DNA of 64,000 bases from Polyangiaceae bacterium (lineage in GTDB: Bacteria; Myxococcota_A; Polyangia; Polyangiales; Polyangiaceae). The stretch lies in assembly GCA_023150915.1 (NCBI GenBank), contig JAKLKA010000005.1:51537-115536 (forward strand). The letters run 5' to 3'. The notes beneath the pieces were generated by a model, which saw only the letters and a list, made by a program, of their open reading frames with translations, had not been told where the DNA came from and searched no databases. Within the stretch, counting starts at the first letter, position 1. Each line of letters opens with the position of its first letter. The position numbers and the translations under genes are program-made. Positions 34,935 through 42,207 of this stretch are shown in pieces.

Positions 34935-36149
34935 CTAGCGCGACTCGGCCAGGGCGGCGAGCAGCGTGGCCAGCGCGACGATCACCCACACCAGCCAGGT
35001 GCGGGCGAAGAACCCCCGGACCTCGGCCGCCACGCCCCGGGCCGCGCGCCGCTGGATCTCGTGCTTGCCCACCCGTCGCGCGGCCTCGCGCTGGATCTCG
35101 GCGTGCTCTTGCTCGTCGAGCGGATCGTCGCCGGACAGGAACCCCAGGTGGTGCTCGATCTCGTGGCGAAGCGTCTCGCGCACCTCGGCCTCCACGTCGT
35201 ACGGCCCCTCGTCGCGAGCGATGTTGGCGAACGTCCGGTAGAAGATCCGAATCTCTGCCGGCCGTGGCACCAGCCCCTCGGGGTCGGGCGGGCGATAGCA
35301 GCCCAAGAGCGGCTCGCCGGCGTCGTCCACCTCGGCCGGCCCCTCGATCACTGCCAGATCGATCGCGCGGACGCCGAGCTCGCCGTACGCACGCTGCGCC
35401 TCTTGCCGAACCACGGCCTCGAACTCGTCCACGCTGATGAAGCCCGTGTCATCGGGCGCCGGCGGCGAGTGCAGGTGCTCGCCACGCAGCTCGCGCGAGA
35501 GCGGCGCGGGCACCCACTCGGTGACGCCGCAGCTCGGACAGACGTGGGGCACGTCCAAGCGTGGGGGGTAGTGCGCGTCCTCGAACAGCGTCGCGATGGC
35601 GTCGAACGCCTGGTCCGAGCACCGGGCCAGCGCTCGGGCGATTCGTTTCGGGTTGGTCTCGCCGTCCAGCTCGACCACACCCATCCCCCGCACCACCTTC
35701 GAGGTGATGCGCAGGGGGCGCGACGCCGACACGGCCGCCCAGAGCGGCAGCGCCTCGCCGACTGTGCGAGCGGCGAGGCGCAGCGTGCTTTCTTCAGCGT
35801 CGCCCAGCGGGGGCACGGCATGCGCGCGGAGATGGTCGAAGGGCGCGTCGAGCTCTTCATCGTCCAGCTCTCCGTCCGAGAAGGGCCCCAGCTCCAGCGT
35901 GGAACATGCCCGCACGCCGAGCTCACGCTGGCAGTTGCTGCAGCGGATTGTCGCCTCGGGCTCGTCCACCAGCTCGAGGCGCATGGCCAGCGCGCGTATC
36001 ACGTGGAGGTCCGACAGCGGCAGCTCGAGCAGCGGGACGCTGGTCCGCACGCGCAGCCCCCGAAGCTCGTCGCCGAGCAGCCCGGGCAGCTCGACGGGGC
36101 TGCCCGCGCCCAGCTCGACCCAGGCACCGCTCGGCAGGTGGAAGCGCAC
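34935..36149 (-). CDS. Zincin-like metallopeptidase with Cys motifs and C-terminal membrane anchor
   Basis: 404 residues. The N-terminal two thirds contain CSNC near residue 70 and CPSC near residue 205, likely two zinc ribbons split by alpha/beta stretches. Residues around 250-345 match the zincin-like metallopeptidase family (DUF1025 type) with the active-site segment TLRHEIEHHLG: HExxH plus a following His. A single C-terminal membrane helix (TWLVWVIVALATLLAALAE) would anchor it facing the cytoplasm. Substrate unknown. 9 bp downstream of it lies the hypothetical gene at 34470-34925. Confidence 0.75.
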   Translation of the reverse strand: MRFHLPSGAWVELGAGSPVELPGLLGDELRGLRVRTSVPLLELPLSDLHVIRALAMRLELVDEPEATIRCSNCQRELGVRACSTLELGPFSDGELDDEELDAPFDHLRAHAVPPLGDAEESTLRLAARTVGEALPLWAAVSASRPLRITSKVVRGMGVVELDGETNPKRIARALARCSDQAFDAIATLFEDAHYPPRLDVPHVCPSCGVTEWVPAPLSRELRGEHLHSPPAPDDTGFISVDEFEAVVRQEAQRAYGELGVRAIDLAVIEGPAEVDDAGEPLLGCYRPPDPEGLVPRPAEIRIFYRTFANIARDEGPYDVEAEVRETLRHEIEHHLGFLSGDDPLDEQEHAEIQREAARRVGKHEIQRRAARGVAAEVRGFFARTWLVWVIVALATLLAALAESR

Positions 36150-36163
36150 GCGCCCGAGTCTAC

Positions 36164-37207
36164 TCAGCCCGCCAGGGCCGTCGCTCGCGATCCCGGCTTG
36201 GTCTTGACCGGGCCGGGAGCGTCCAGCACCACCCGCTCTTCATAGGCACGAACGCCCTGCGCGCGCAGGCGCCGCCGCGCCACGCGCAGCGCCTCTTCAC
36301 CCACGTCGATCCCCACCGCGCGGCGGCCCAGCCGGGCGGCCACGGCCAGGGTGGTGCCGCTCCCGGCATAGGGGTCCAGCACCAGATCGTCCGGATCCGT
36401 GCACGCCTGGATCAGTCGCTCGAGCAGCTCTTCGGGCTTCTGAGTGGGGTAGCCGGTACGCTCCTTGGCGATCGGCGCCACGATGCCGATCTCCCACACG
36501 TCGCCCATCGGCGCGCCCGGCGTGGCCTCTTCCGTCCGGCTCGAGCGGGTGCGCCGCCCGTCGCGGCCCACCACCGCCCGCTGTTTCTTGTCGCCCCAGG
36601 TCTTCAGGGTCGACGCCGCCAGCGGCTCGTAAAGCTGTCGGAACTTGGGCTCCACGTCCGGGCTCTTCACGTAGCGAAGCAAGACGTCGTGCACTCGCTG
36701 AAAGTTCTTCGTCTTGGCCGGCCACCGGCGATAGCGCCAGACGATCTCGCTGGCGAAGCACTCCGGTCCGAAGACCTCGTCGCACATCACCTTGGCATAG
36801 TGGCTGGTCTTCGGATCCACGTGCACCACCAGGGACCCGTCGGGCGCCAAGAGCTCGCGCGCGGCCTCGATCCGCGCTCCCAGCTCGCCCAGATAGTGAT
36901 GCAGGCTGTCCCAGCGATCGTCGAACGCCGGCCGCATCAACCGAACCACGTTTCCGGTCTCGGGGTCGCGTCGCCGGTCCACCCGCTCGTGCTGCCTGCC
37001 GGTGAAGAACGGCGGGTCCAGGTAGACCAGCGAGAACGGCGCGCCCGCGCGCTGGCCCAGCGCGCGCATTGCGAGCAAGTTGTCGCCGTGCACCAGCATG
37101 CATCCCGGGTGTCCGCCGCGAGCAGCCTCGAGTCGCGCCGGGGGCGGCGCAGTCCGAGTGCTCTTGCCGGGCCACTCCAGGCGTATCGTCCGAGTCGGGC
37201 CGCGCAT
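36164..37207 (-). CDS. Site-specific DNA methyltransferase (adenine-N6/cytosine-N4)
   Basis: 347 residues from the ATG at 37207. Catalytic motif IV (LDPPFFTG) comes first, at about residues 55-62, and the SAM-binding FxGxG-type motif (DPYAGSGTTLAVAAR) near 285, i.e. the beta-group order. The PTQKPEELLERLIQA segment is also typical. No restriction endonuclease or specificity gene is adjacent, so it looks like an orphan methyltransferase, perhaps regulatory as in CcrM-like systems. The product could be m6A or m4C. It is divergent from trpS with 102 bp between them. Confidence 0.88.
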   Translation of the reverse strand: MRGPTRTIRLEWPGKSTRTAPPPARLEAARGGHPGCMLVHGDNLLAMRALGQRAGAPFSLVYLDPPFFTGRQHERVDRRRDPETGNVVRLMRPAFDDRWDSLHHYLGELGARIEAARELLAPDGSLVVHVDPKTSHYAKVMCDEVFGPECFASEIVWRYRRWPAKTKNFQRVHDVLLRYVKSPDVEPKFRQLYEPLAASTLKTWGDKKQRAVVGRDGRRTRSSRTEEATPGAPMGDVWEIGIVAPIAKERTGYPTQKPEELLERLIQACTDPDDLVLDPYAGSGTTLAVAARLGRRAVGIDVGEEALRVARRRLRAQGVRAYEERVVLDAPGPVKTKPGSRATALAG

Positions 37208-37309
37208 TCTCGAACGAAATCGTAACGAGTGACCGACACCTCGGGCCAAATTCGGGGCGTGAGGGACTTGCCCGCGCTGCCCTGGAAGGCTACCTGACGC
37301 CAGGCGACC

Positions 37310-38323
37310 ATGACCTCTGCACCTCGCATCTTCTCTGGCATGCAGCCCACTGGCAGCGGCGAGCTTCACATCGGCAACTATCTCGGCGCGCTCAAGAACT
37401 GGGTCTCGCTCAGCCGCGAGGGGACCTACGACGCGCTGTTCTGCGTGGTGGACGCACATGCGGCAACCACCGAATATCGTGCGGCCGAGATGCCGACGCG
37501 CATCTTCGGCACCGCGCTGTCTTACATGGCGGCGGGCCTCGACCCGGCTCAGTGCACGCTGTTCGTGCAGAGTGACGTGCCTCAGCACATGGAGCTCGCG
37601 TGGTACCTCTCCACCGTCACGCCGATGGGTGACCTGCACCGGATGACGCAGTTCAAAGAGAAGAGCGACGAGCACAAGCAGAACGTCAACGCCGGGCTGT
37701 TCACCTACCCCATCCTGATGGCTGCCGACATCTTGCTCTATCGCGCCACGGTGGTGCCGGTGGGCAACGATCAGGTCCAGCATCTGGAGCTCTCGCGGGA
37801 GATTTGCCGCAAGTTCAACGCGCGTTTCGGCGACACCTTCCCCGAGCCGAAGCCGAAGCTGACCCCGACCCCGCGCATCATGGGGCTGGACGGCAAGCGC
37901 AAGATGAGCAAGTCGCTGGGCAACGCCATCGACCTCTTCGACCCGCCGAAGGTCGTCGAGAAGAAGCTGAAGGGCGCCTTCACCGACGAGCTCAAGCTGC
38001 AGCTGGGCGACCCCGGAAGGCCCGAGGTGTGCAACATCTTCACGCTGCACACCGCCCTGACGCCCGAGGGCGAGGTGAAGCAGATCGACGCCGACTGCCG
38101 GTCCGGCGCCCTGGGCTGCGGCAACTGCAAGAAGCGGCTGACCGAGACCATGAACGCCGAGCTGGCGCCGATTCAGGCGCGGGCCGCCGAGCTTCGGGCC
38201 GAGCCCCAGCGCGTGCTCGGGGCGCTCGAGGCCGGCGCCGAGCGCGCGCGGTCCATCGCCACCCGCACCATGGCGGACGTGCGCGAGGCGATGGGCATGA
38301 ACGTGCGAGCGCCGAAATCGTGA
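37310..38323 (+). CDS. trpS: Tryptophanyl-tRNA synthetase
   Basis: 337 residues. The class I motifs are intact: HIGN at residues 20-23 in the PTGSGELHIGNYLGALKNW segment, and KMSKS at about 198-202. The intervening AAD-ILLYRATVVPVGNDQVQHLEL region is typical. It charges tRNA-Trp. The stop codon overlaps the GTG start of the following lipoprotein gene. Confidence 0.97.
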   Translation: MTSAPRIFSGMQPTGSGELHIGNYLGALKNWVSLSREGTYDALFCVVDAHAATTEYRAAEMPTRIFGTALSYMAAGLDPAQCTLFVQSDVPQHMELAWYLSTVTPMGDLHRMTQFKEKSDEHKQNVNAGLFTYPILMAADILLYRATVVPVGNDQVQHLELSREICRKFNARFGDTFPEPKPKLTPTPRIMGLDGKRKMSKSLGNAIDLFDPPKVVEKKLKGAFTDELKLQLGDPGRPEVCNIFTLHTALTPEGEVKQIDADCRSGALGCGNCKKRLTETMNAELAPIQARAAELRAEPQRVLGALEAGAERARSIATRTMADVREAMGMNVRAPKS

Positions 38324-38775
38324 CGGCCGCGCGGGTGGCCGCGGCGCTCTGTCTGCTGCTCGGCGGCTGCGAGCGCGAAGCGCCCGACGCCGAGCCCGAG
38401 CGCGTGGTGCGCGAGTTCGTCGAGCGCATGCAGCGCGTGCACGGCAACCCGACCTCGGCGCGTGCGGCCTACGACCTGCTCTGGTCGGACGCGAAGCAAA
38501 ACCTGGCAGAGCGCGCCAAGCGCGCCAGCGCGCTCTCGGGCCGGAAGGTCGCGCCGGAAGAGATGCTGGTCCCGTCGCGCTTCTCGCTGCGGTTCACGCC
38601 GCGGCGCTACCAGGCCGAAGTCCACGGCGATTGGGCCATGGTCACGGTCAGCGGCGAGGCGCCCGAGACCCAGCGCGAGCAGATGAAGTGCGTGCGCGAG
38701 GACGGCACCTGGCGCGTGGTGCTCGAGGTGCCGCCGGTGCCGCCCATTCAACAGCGGGACGACGCGGGGATCTGA
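38320..38775 (+). CDS. Small lipoprotein, possibly NTF2-like
   Basis: 151 residues starting at a GTG that overlaps the trpS stop (GTGA). The signal has the lipobox LLGGC. The mature part (EPERVVREFVERMQRV, then DLLWSDAKQNLAER and WAMVTVSGEAPETQRE) has the helix-then-sheet pattern of NTF2-like domains such as DUF4878, but this is a weak match. Probably cotranscribed with trpS. Confidence 0.72.
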   Translation: MTAARVAAALCLLLGGCEREAPDAEPERVVREFVERMQRVHGNPTSARAAYDLLWSDAKQNLAERAKRASALSGRKVAPEEMLVPSRFSLRFTPRRYQAEVHGDWAMVTVSGEAPETQREQMKCVREDGTWRVVLEVPPVPPIQQRDDAGI

Positions 38776-38792
38776 GCCACAAACGCGCGCGA

Positions 38793-38818
38793 GGCGCGCT
38801 GCCTTGCGGCGGCGCGCC
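38793..38818. terminator. Bidirectional hairpin between trpS operon and carD
   Basis: An 11-bp stem, GGCGCGCTGCC against GGCGGCGCGCC with one wobble pair, and a TTGC loop, placed between two convergent stop codons. There is no long T-run on either side. Position and stability support a terminator role for both strands. Confidence 0.55.
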
Positions 38819-38838
38819 CCGGCCTGGGTCGCACGAGC

Positions 38839-39345
38839 TCAGTTCGAGAAGAAGATCGCTTCGATCTCGTTCCGGACCTGCTCTTCGGTCTGCGCACGGG
38901 CGATCGCGATCTCTTTCACGATCAACGAGCGCGCGGTGTCGAGCATGCGGCGCTCGCCGAACGAGAGCTGCTTGTTGGCCTTGAGGCGGTACAGATCGCG
39001 CAGCACCTCGGCCACGTCGTAGATCGAGCCGGTCTTGATCTTGTCCATGAAGCCGCGATAGCGGCGGTTCCACGTCTGCGTGTCGAAACCGATGGTGCGC
39101 TCTTGCAAGATGTCGAAGATCTCGCGGATCTCTTGCTCGCTGATCACCTGACGCAGACCAACGGCGTTCGCGTTGCTCACCGGCACCATGATCTTGCGAT
39201 CCGTGTCGAGGATGCGGAGCACGTAGAAGCGCTGCCGCGAGCCGGCGATGTCCTTCTCGTCGATGCTGATGACCTCCGCCACGCCCTGTGCGGGGTAGAC
39301 AGCCTTGTCGCCGACCTTGAACTCAACTTCGGAACTTGCGGGCAT
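38839..39345 (-). CDS. cdnL: CarD/CdnL-family RNA polymerase-binding regulator
   Basis: 168 residues. An N-terminal Tudor-like RNA polymerase-interaction domain (FKVGDKAVYPAQGVAEV, then RFYVLRILDTDRKIMVPV) is followed by a helical DNA-binding domain (WNRRYRGFMDKIKTGS to the end). CdnL is the essential myxobacterial member; it stabilises promoter open complexes, especially at rRNA genes. The length and absence of an HMGA-like tail point to CdnL rather than CarD proper. It is expressed from a strong-looking promoter about 220 bp upstream. Confidence 0.94.
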   Translation of the reverse strand: MPASSEVEFKVGDKAVYPAQGVAEVISIDEKDIAGSRQRFYVLRILDTDRKIMVPVSNANAVGLRQVISEQEIREIFDILQERTIGFDTQTWNRRYRGFMDKIKTGSIYDVAEVLRDLYRLKANKQLSFGERRMLDTARSLIVKEIAIARAQTEEQVRNEIEAIFFSN

Positions 39346-39438
39346 GTGGACTCCTTGCGGAAAATGGCTTCATCTCGCGAAGCCGTGAGCGCACGTGGCT
39401 CACTGCACCGAGTGCTGAACAGATTCCTATACGTTCAC

Positions 39439-39491
39439 CCGAGCTCTTTTTCGCTCGCACACCACTCAACGGCGTGTAACGAACAGCTCGG
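39439..39491 (-). other. Structured 5' untranslated leader of cdnL
   Basis: The predicted cdnL leader is about 210 nt long. Within it CCGAGCT (39439-39445) pairs with AGCTCGG (39485-39491), closing a 39-nt domain that contains further short complementary pieces. No ORF or known riboswitch motif is visible. The rest of 39346-39685 holds only the promoter and unremarkable AT-richer sequence. Confidence 0.35.
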
Positions 39492-39561
39492 ATAAGTGAT
39501 TCATTCCAATGTGCTTCGGGCGACCGACGGCAACCGGAGGTTAGGGGTCGCCAGGCGCGGC

Positions 39562-39590
39562 ACTCTAGTCAGACCGATCTATTCTGTCAA
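39562..39590 (-). promoter_or_regulatory. Sigma-70-type promoter for cdnL
   Basis: On the minus strand, TTGACA (39585-39590) is a perfect -35, separated by exactly 17 bp from TAGAGT (39562-39567) as -10. Transcription would begin near 39555, leaving a leader of about 210 nt before the cdnL start at 39345. Confidence 0.75.
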
Positions 39591-39685
39591 CTCTTTGTTG
39601 CTGCGCTTCGATGCTACGGGCACACCAAAGCTTGGGCCGCGGGGGCGCACGGCGCAAGTCGCCGGGAAATGGCAGGAGATTCCGG

Positions 39686-40582
39686 CTAGCTCGCCAGCCG
39701 CCGCTCGATCAGCCCCCAGCGCACGCCGCGCTCCGAAATGGTGAGGGCCGCGGCGCCGGACCAGGTCAGGACCTCGCTGACGATGGCCGCGCCCACCGGG
39801 ATCACGTCGGCACGCGCCGGATCCAGGTTGGCCAGGCCGATCCGCAGCGCCAGCGGCAGCCGCGCCAGCCGCTCGGCCTGGGCTTCGACCAGCGCGCGAT
39901 CCAGGCGCGCACCGTGCAGGCGCTCGGCGGGGCGGGCAAGCATCGCCAGGGTGGTCACCGTTCCGGCGACGCCGATCAGCTGGAAGGCGCCGCGCGGCGG
40001 CGTGACGCTGGCCAGCGCGTCGCGCACCCGAGCGCGCACGGCGGACAGCTCGGCGGGCGCCAGCGGATCGCTGCGCACGTGCCGCTCGAACAACCGCACG
40101 CTGCCGATGTCCAGGCTGTGCGCGTGCTCGATTGCCCCTTCGGCAGTGCCCGACACGACCTCGGTGCTGCCGCCGCCCACGTCGAACACCAGCACCGGGC
40201 CGCTGGCGCCCAGGCCGCTGAGCGAGCCGTAAAAGGTGAGCGTGGCCTCTTCTGCACCGCTGACGACCCGCGGGCGCACGCCCAGCGCGCGCTCGGCCTG
40301 ATCCAAGAAGCTCGGATCCGCGCTCGCGTCGCGCAGCGCACTGGTGCCCACCGCGTCGACCTCTGCCACGTCGTGACGCGCGATCAGCGCGCCGTACTCG
40401 TCCAAGCAGGCCAAAGTGCGCGCACGCGCGTCCGGTGCGATGCGACGGGTGCGGTCGACCCCCGCACCGAGCCGCGTCACGCGGGCGCGCTCACACAGCG
40501 GCAACACCAGGTCGCCGCGCCGCTCGGCGATCGTCAAGAGCACCGTGTTGGTGCCAATGTCGACGGCAGCGGCGCGGGTCAC
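39686..40582 (-). CDS. Ppx/GppA-family phosphatase
   Basis: 298 residues with the actin-like ATPase-fold phosphatase motifs: AAVDIGTNTVLLTIAER at the start, VGTSALRDA, the phosphate-binding LVFDVGGGSTEVV, and VAGTVTTLAML. This short form has only the catalytic two-domain core without the C-terminal HD-like part of full-length Ppx/GppA. Members hydrolyse polyphosphate or pppGpp; which one cannot be told here. It starts 10 bp after the OmpA-like gene stop, so the two form an operon. Confidence 0.88.
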   Translation of the reverse strand: MTRAAAVDIGTNTVLLTIAERRGDLVLPLCERARVTRLGAGVDRTRRIAPDARARTLACLDEYGALIARHDVAEVDAVGTSALRDASADPSFLDQAERALGVRPRVVSGAEEATLTFYGSLSGLGASGPVLVFDVGGGSTEVVSGTAEGAIEHAHSLDIGSVRLFERHVRSDPLAPAELSAVRARVRDALASVTPPRGAFQLIGVAGTVTTLAMLARPAERLHGARLDRALVEAQAERLARLPLALRIGLANLDPARADVIPVGAAIVSEVLTWSGAAALTISERGVRWGLIERRLAS

Positions 40583-40592
40583 TGAGCCCGGC

Positions 40593-41396
40593 TCACTGCG
40601 CCAGGCTGTTCAGATTCAGCATCTCTTCGACGTTCGGCAGCACCACCAGCTCGACGCGGCGGTTCTTGGTGCGACCCTCATCCGTGTCGTTGCCGGCAAC
40701 CGGATCGGTCTCGGCATAGCCGGCCGCGCTCCAGTTCTTCGGCTCGAGCCCGCCCTGGCCGGTGCTGGTCAGATAGATCAGCACCGAGCGCGCGCGCATC
40801 GCCGACAGCCCCCAGTTGTCTTTGAACTCGCCGCCCTTGAGCGGCTTGCTGTCGGTGTGGCCGGCCACCTGGAACTCGCGGTTCTTCAGGTCCGAGTCGT
40901 TCTTCACCACCTCGGCCACCTGCTTCAGGATGTCTTCGCCTTCCTTCTTCAACTTGTCTTTGCCCGAGTCGAAGAGCACGTCACCGGGCAGCTGGATCAC
41001 CATGCGGTTGTCGCGCACGGCAACCTTGAGCCCCAGCTGGGTCAGCTTCTGCAACTTGCTGCGCAAGAGGTCGAAGCGCTTGCGGATCTGGTCCAACTGC
41101 TCGGCGCGGCGCCGGTACTCTTCCAGCGCCTTGCGCTCTTCGTCGAGCTTGGCACTCAGGTTCTCGATGTTGATCCCGCGCTCCTTGAGCTTCTTCTTGA
41201 GGTCTTCGATCTCTTGCAGCGAGTCGGCGTAGTCGGACTCGCACTTCTTGTGCGCCTGACGCTGGGCCGCCAGCTGGTTGCGAAGGCTCTCGTTCTCGCG
41301 GACCTTCTGGTCCCACTCTTCTTGCGAGTAGCCGCACCCGACGAGCAGAGCGGGGAGGGTGGCAGCGAGAAAAACGGTCAGGTGACGGATGCGCAT
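40593..41396 (-). CDS. OmpA-family peptidoglycan-binding lipoprotein with coiled coil
   Basis: 267 residues. Lipoprotein signal with lipobox LLVGC, then a long coiled coil (about 25-120, e.g. ENESLRNQLAAQRQAHK), then an OmpA C-terminal domain (about 140-260) with GHTDSKPLKGG and the AGYAETDPVAGND loop. Such proteins tether the outer membrane to peptidoglycan. The coiled coil resembles that of flagellar-motor-like or gliding-associated OmpA proteins. First gene of an operon with the Ppx-like gene. Confidence 0.9.
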   Translation of the reverse strand: MRIRHLTVFLAATLPALLVGCGYSQEEWDQKVRENESLRNQLAAQRQAHKKCESDYADSLQEIEDLKKKLKERGINIENLSAKLDEERKALEEYRRRAEQLDQIRKRFDLLRSKLQKLTQLGLKVAVRDNRMVIQLPGDVLFDSGKDKLKKEGEDILKQVAEVVKNDSDLKNREFQVAGHTDSKPLKGGEFKDNWGLSAMRARSVLIYLTSTGQGGLEPKNWSAAGYAETDPVAGNDTDEGRTKNRRVELVVLPNVEEMLNLNSLAQ

Positions 41397-41617
41397 GGTG
41401 TGGTCTCGGGGAGGGGCCGATCGGGGCCCGAAGGGCTCAGCCGTAGCGTGCCTTCACTCTGCGCGTCAAGGTGTGAATTCCATCGCAGTTTCAAAGGCTT
41501 CCGCGTCATGTCGCGGGGCCCTTCTAGGGCACTGACCAGGTGATCGGTCTGCACTGCTTGCGTGCGTTTCAGCAGGGCGTTCGAGCGATCGCGAAATGCA
41601 AGCTGAACTTTTTTCGT

Positions 41618-41647
41618 TGACACATCACAATAGGTGGCAATATACGT
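41618..41647 (+). promoter_or_regulatory. Sigma-70-type promoter for the histone-like gene
   Basis: TTGACA (41618-41623) is a perfect -35, followed after 18 bp by TATACG (41642-41647). The surrounding stretch is notably AT-rich for this genome. The expected start near 41655 leaves a leader of about 55 nt with AGGAGG just before the ATG. The remaining bases 41397-41617 hold no gene I can support. Confidence 0.7.
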
Positions 41648-41711
41648 CGTGCAACATACCTCGGGATGAGCTTCATTGCCTTTATCCCCAAGCTCGTAGG
41701 AGGCATCAAAA

Positions 41712-41873
41712 ATGGCCGCAAAGAAGACCCGCACCAAGTCCGCTCGTAAGCCCGCTGCCAAGAAGGCGCCGAAGGTCGCGAAGCGCAAGACCAAGCGCAA
41801 GGCGAAGAAGGCTGCTGCCAAGGCGCCGGCGAAGCGCAAGGCCCGCCGCAAGAAGGCCGCCAAGAAGGCCTGA
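41712..41873 (+). CDS. Histone H1-like Lys/Ala/Arg-rich DNA-binding protein (53 aa)
   Basis: ATG at 41712 with a good ribosome site (GGAGG, 8 bp upstream). The 53-residue product is almost entirely Lys, Arg and Ala with a few Pro and Thr (MAAKKTRTKSARKPAAKK at its start), resembling bacterial histone H1-like proteins (Hc1/HctA, AlgP-type tails). No globular domain is present, so it should be disordered and bind DNA by charge. It has its own promoter and is followed by strong hairpins. Such proteins compact the nucleoid or modulate transcription. It is easily missed because of its length. Confidence 0.85.
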   Translation: MAAKKTRTKSARKPAAKKAPKVAKRKTKRKAKKAAAKAPAKRKARRKKAAKKA

Positions 41874-41906
41874 TTGAGGCGGTAGACGCGGCAGATGCCT
41901 GCCCAG

Positions 41907-41939
41907 CCCCGGGTCGCCTCTCACGAGGCGACTTCGGGG
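41907..41939 (+). terminator. Hairpin after the histone-like gene
   Basis: Stem TCGCCTC/GAGGCGA (41914-41920 with 41925-41931) with TCAC loop, extended by CCCCG/CGGGG (41907-41911 with 41935-41939). It lies 34 bp after the stop codon. There is no T-run, so termination efficiency is uncertain and readthrough is likely. Confidence 0.5.
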
Positions 41940-41981
41940 TGATGAATCGGGACGAGGCTCTGACGTGTCGACAAGAGGGAG

Positions 41982-42204
41982 GTGGCCCCGCGATGGCGCG
42001 GTGGCCACACGAAGCAGCACTGCTGGTTCGTGAGCCTTCCGCCGGATGGGCAGCTCCGCTGCGCGATTCGTCGCGAGTGCGGGGGGGCTCCAGGAGCTGG
42101 CGAGCGCGGCACAGGTCGCGCTCGAACAGCCCATCTCTGGCTTCCAGGAAGCGGGAGGACAGGTCGGTAGACAACTACCGGCTCGTCTTCCCGCTTCCTG
42201 TTTT
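41982..42204 (+). ncRNA. Putative structured RNA downstream of the histone-like gene
   Basis: No credible ORF, but successive strong hairpins lie on the plus strand: GTGGCC-CCGCG-ATGG-CGCGG-T-GGCCAC (41982-42008); CACGAA-G-CAGC-ACT-GCTG-G-TTCGTG (42008-42032); smaller GC hairpins near 42050 and 42085; and a long terminator hairpin ending in TTTT at 42204. This may be a small RNA gene or a structured 3' end of the histone-like mRNA. It does not show the conserved cores of tmRNA, RNase P or SRP RNA. No separate promoter was identified. Confidence 0.35.
42145..42204 (+). terminator. Intrinsic terminator with long hairpin and T-run
   Basis: Outer arms CAGGAAGCGGGA (42145-42156) and TCCCGCTTCCTG (42189-42200) pair over 12 bp. 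An inner hairpin CGGTAG-ACAA-CTACCG (42165-42180) stacks inside, and TTTT follows at 42201-42204. It terminates plus-strand transcription just before the convergent gene ending at 42208. Confidence 0.8.
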
Positions 42205-42207
42205 GTC

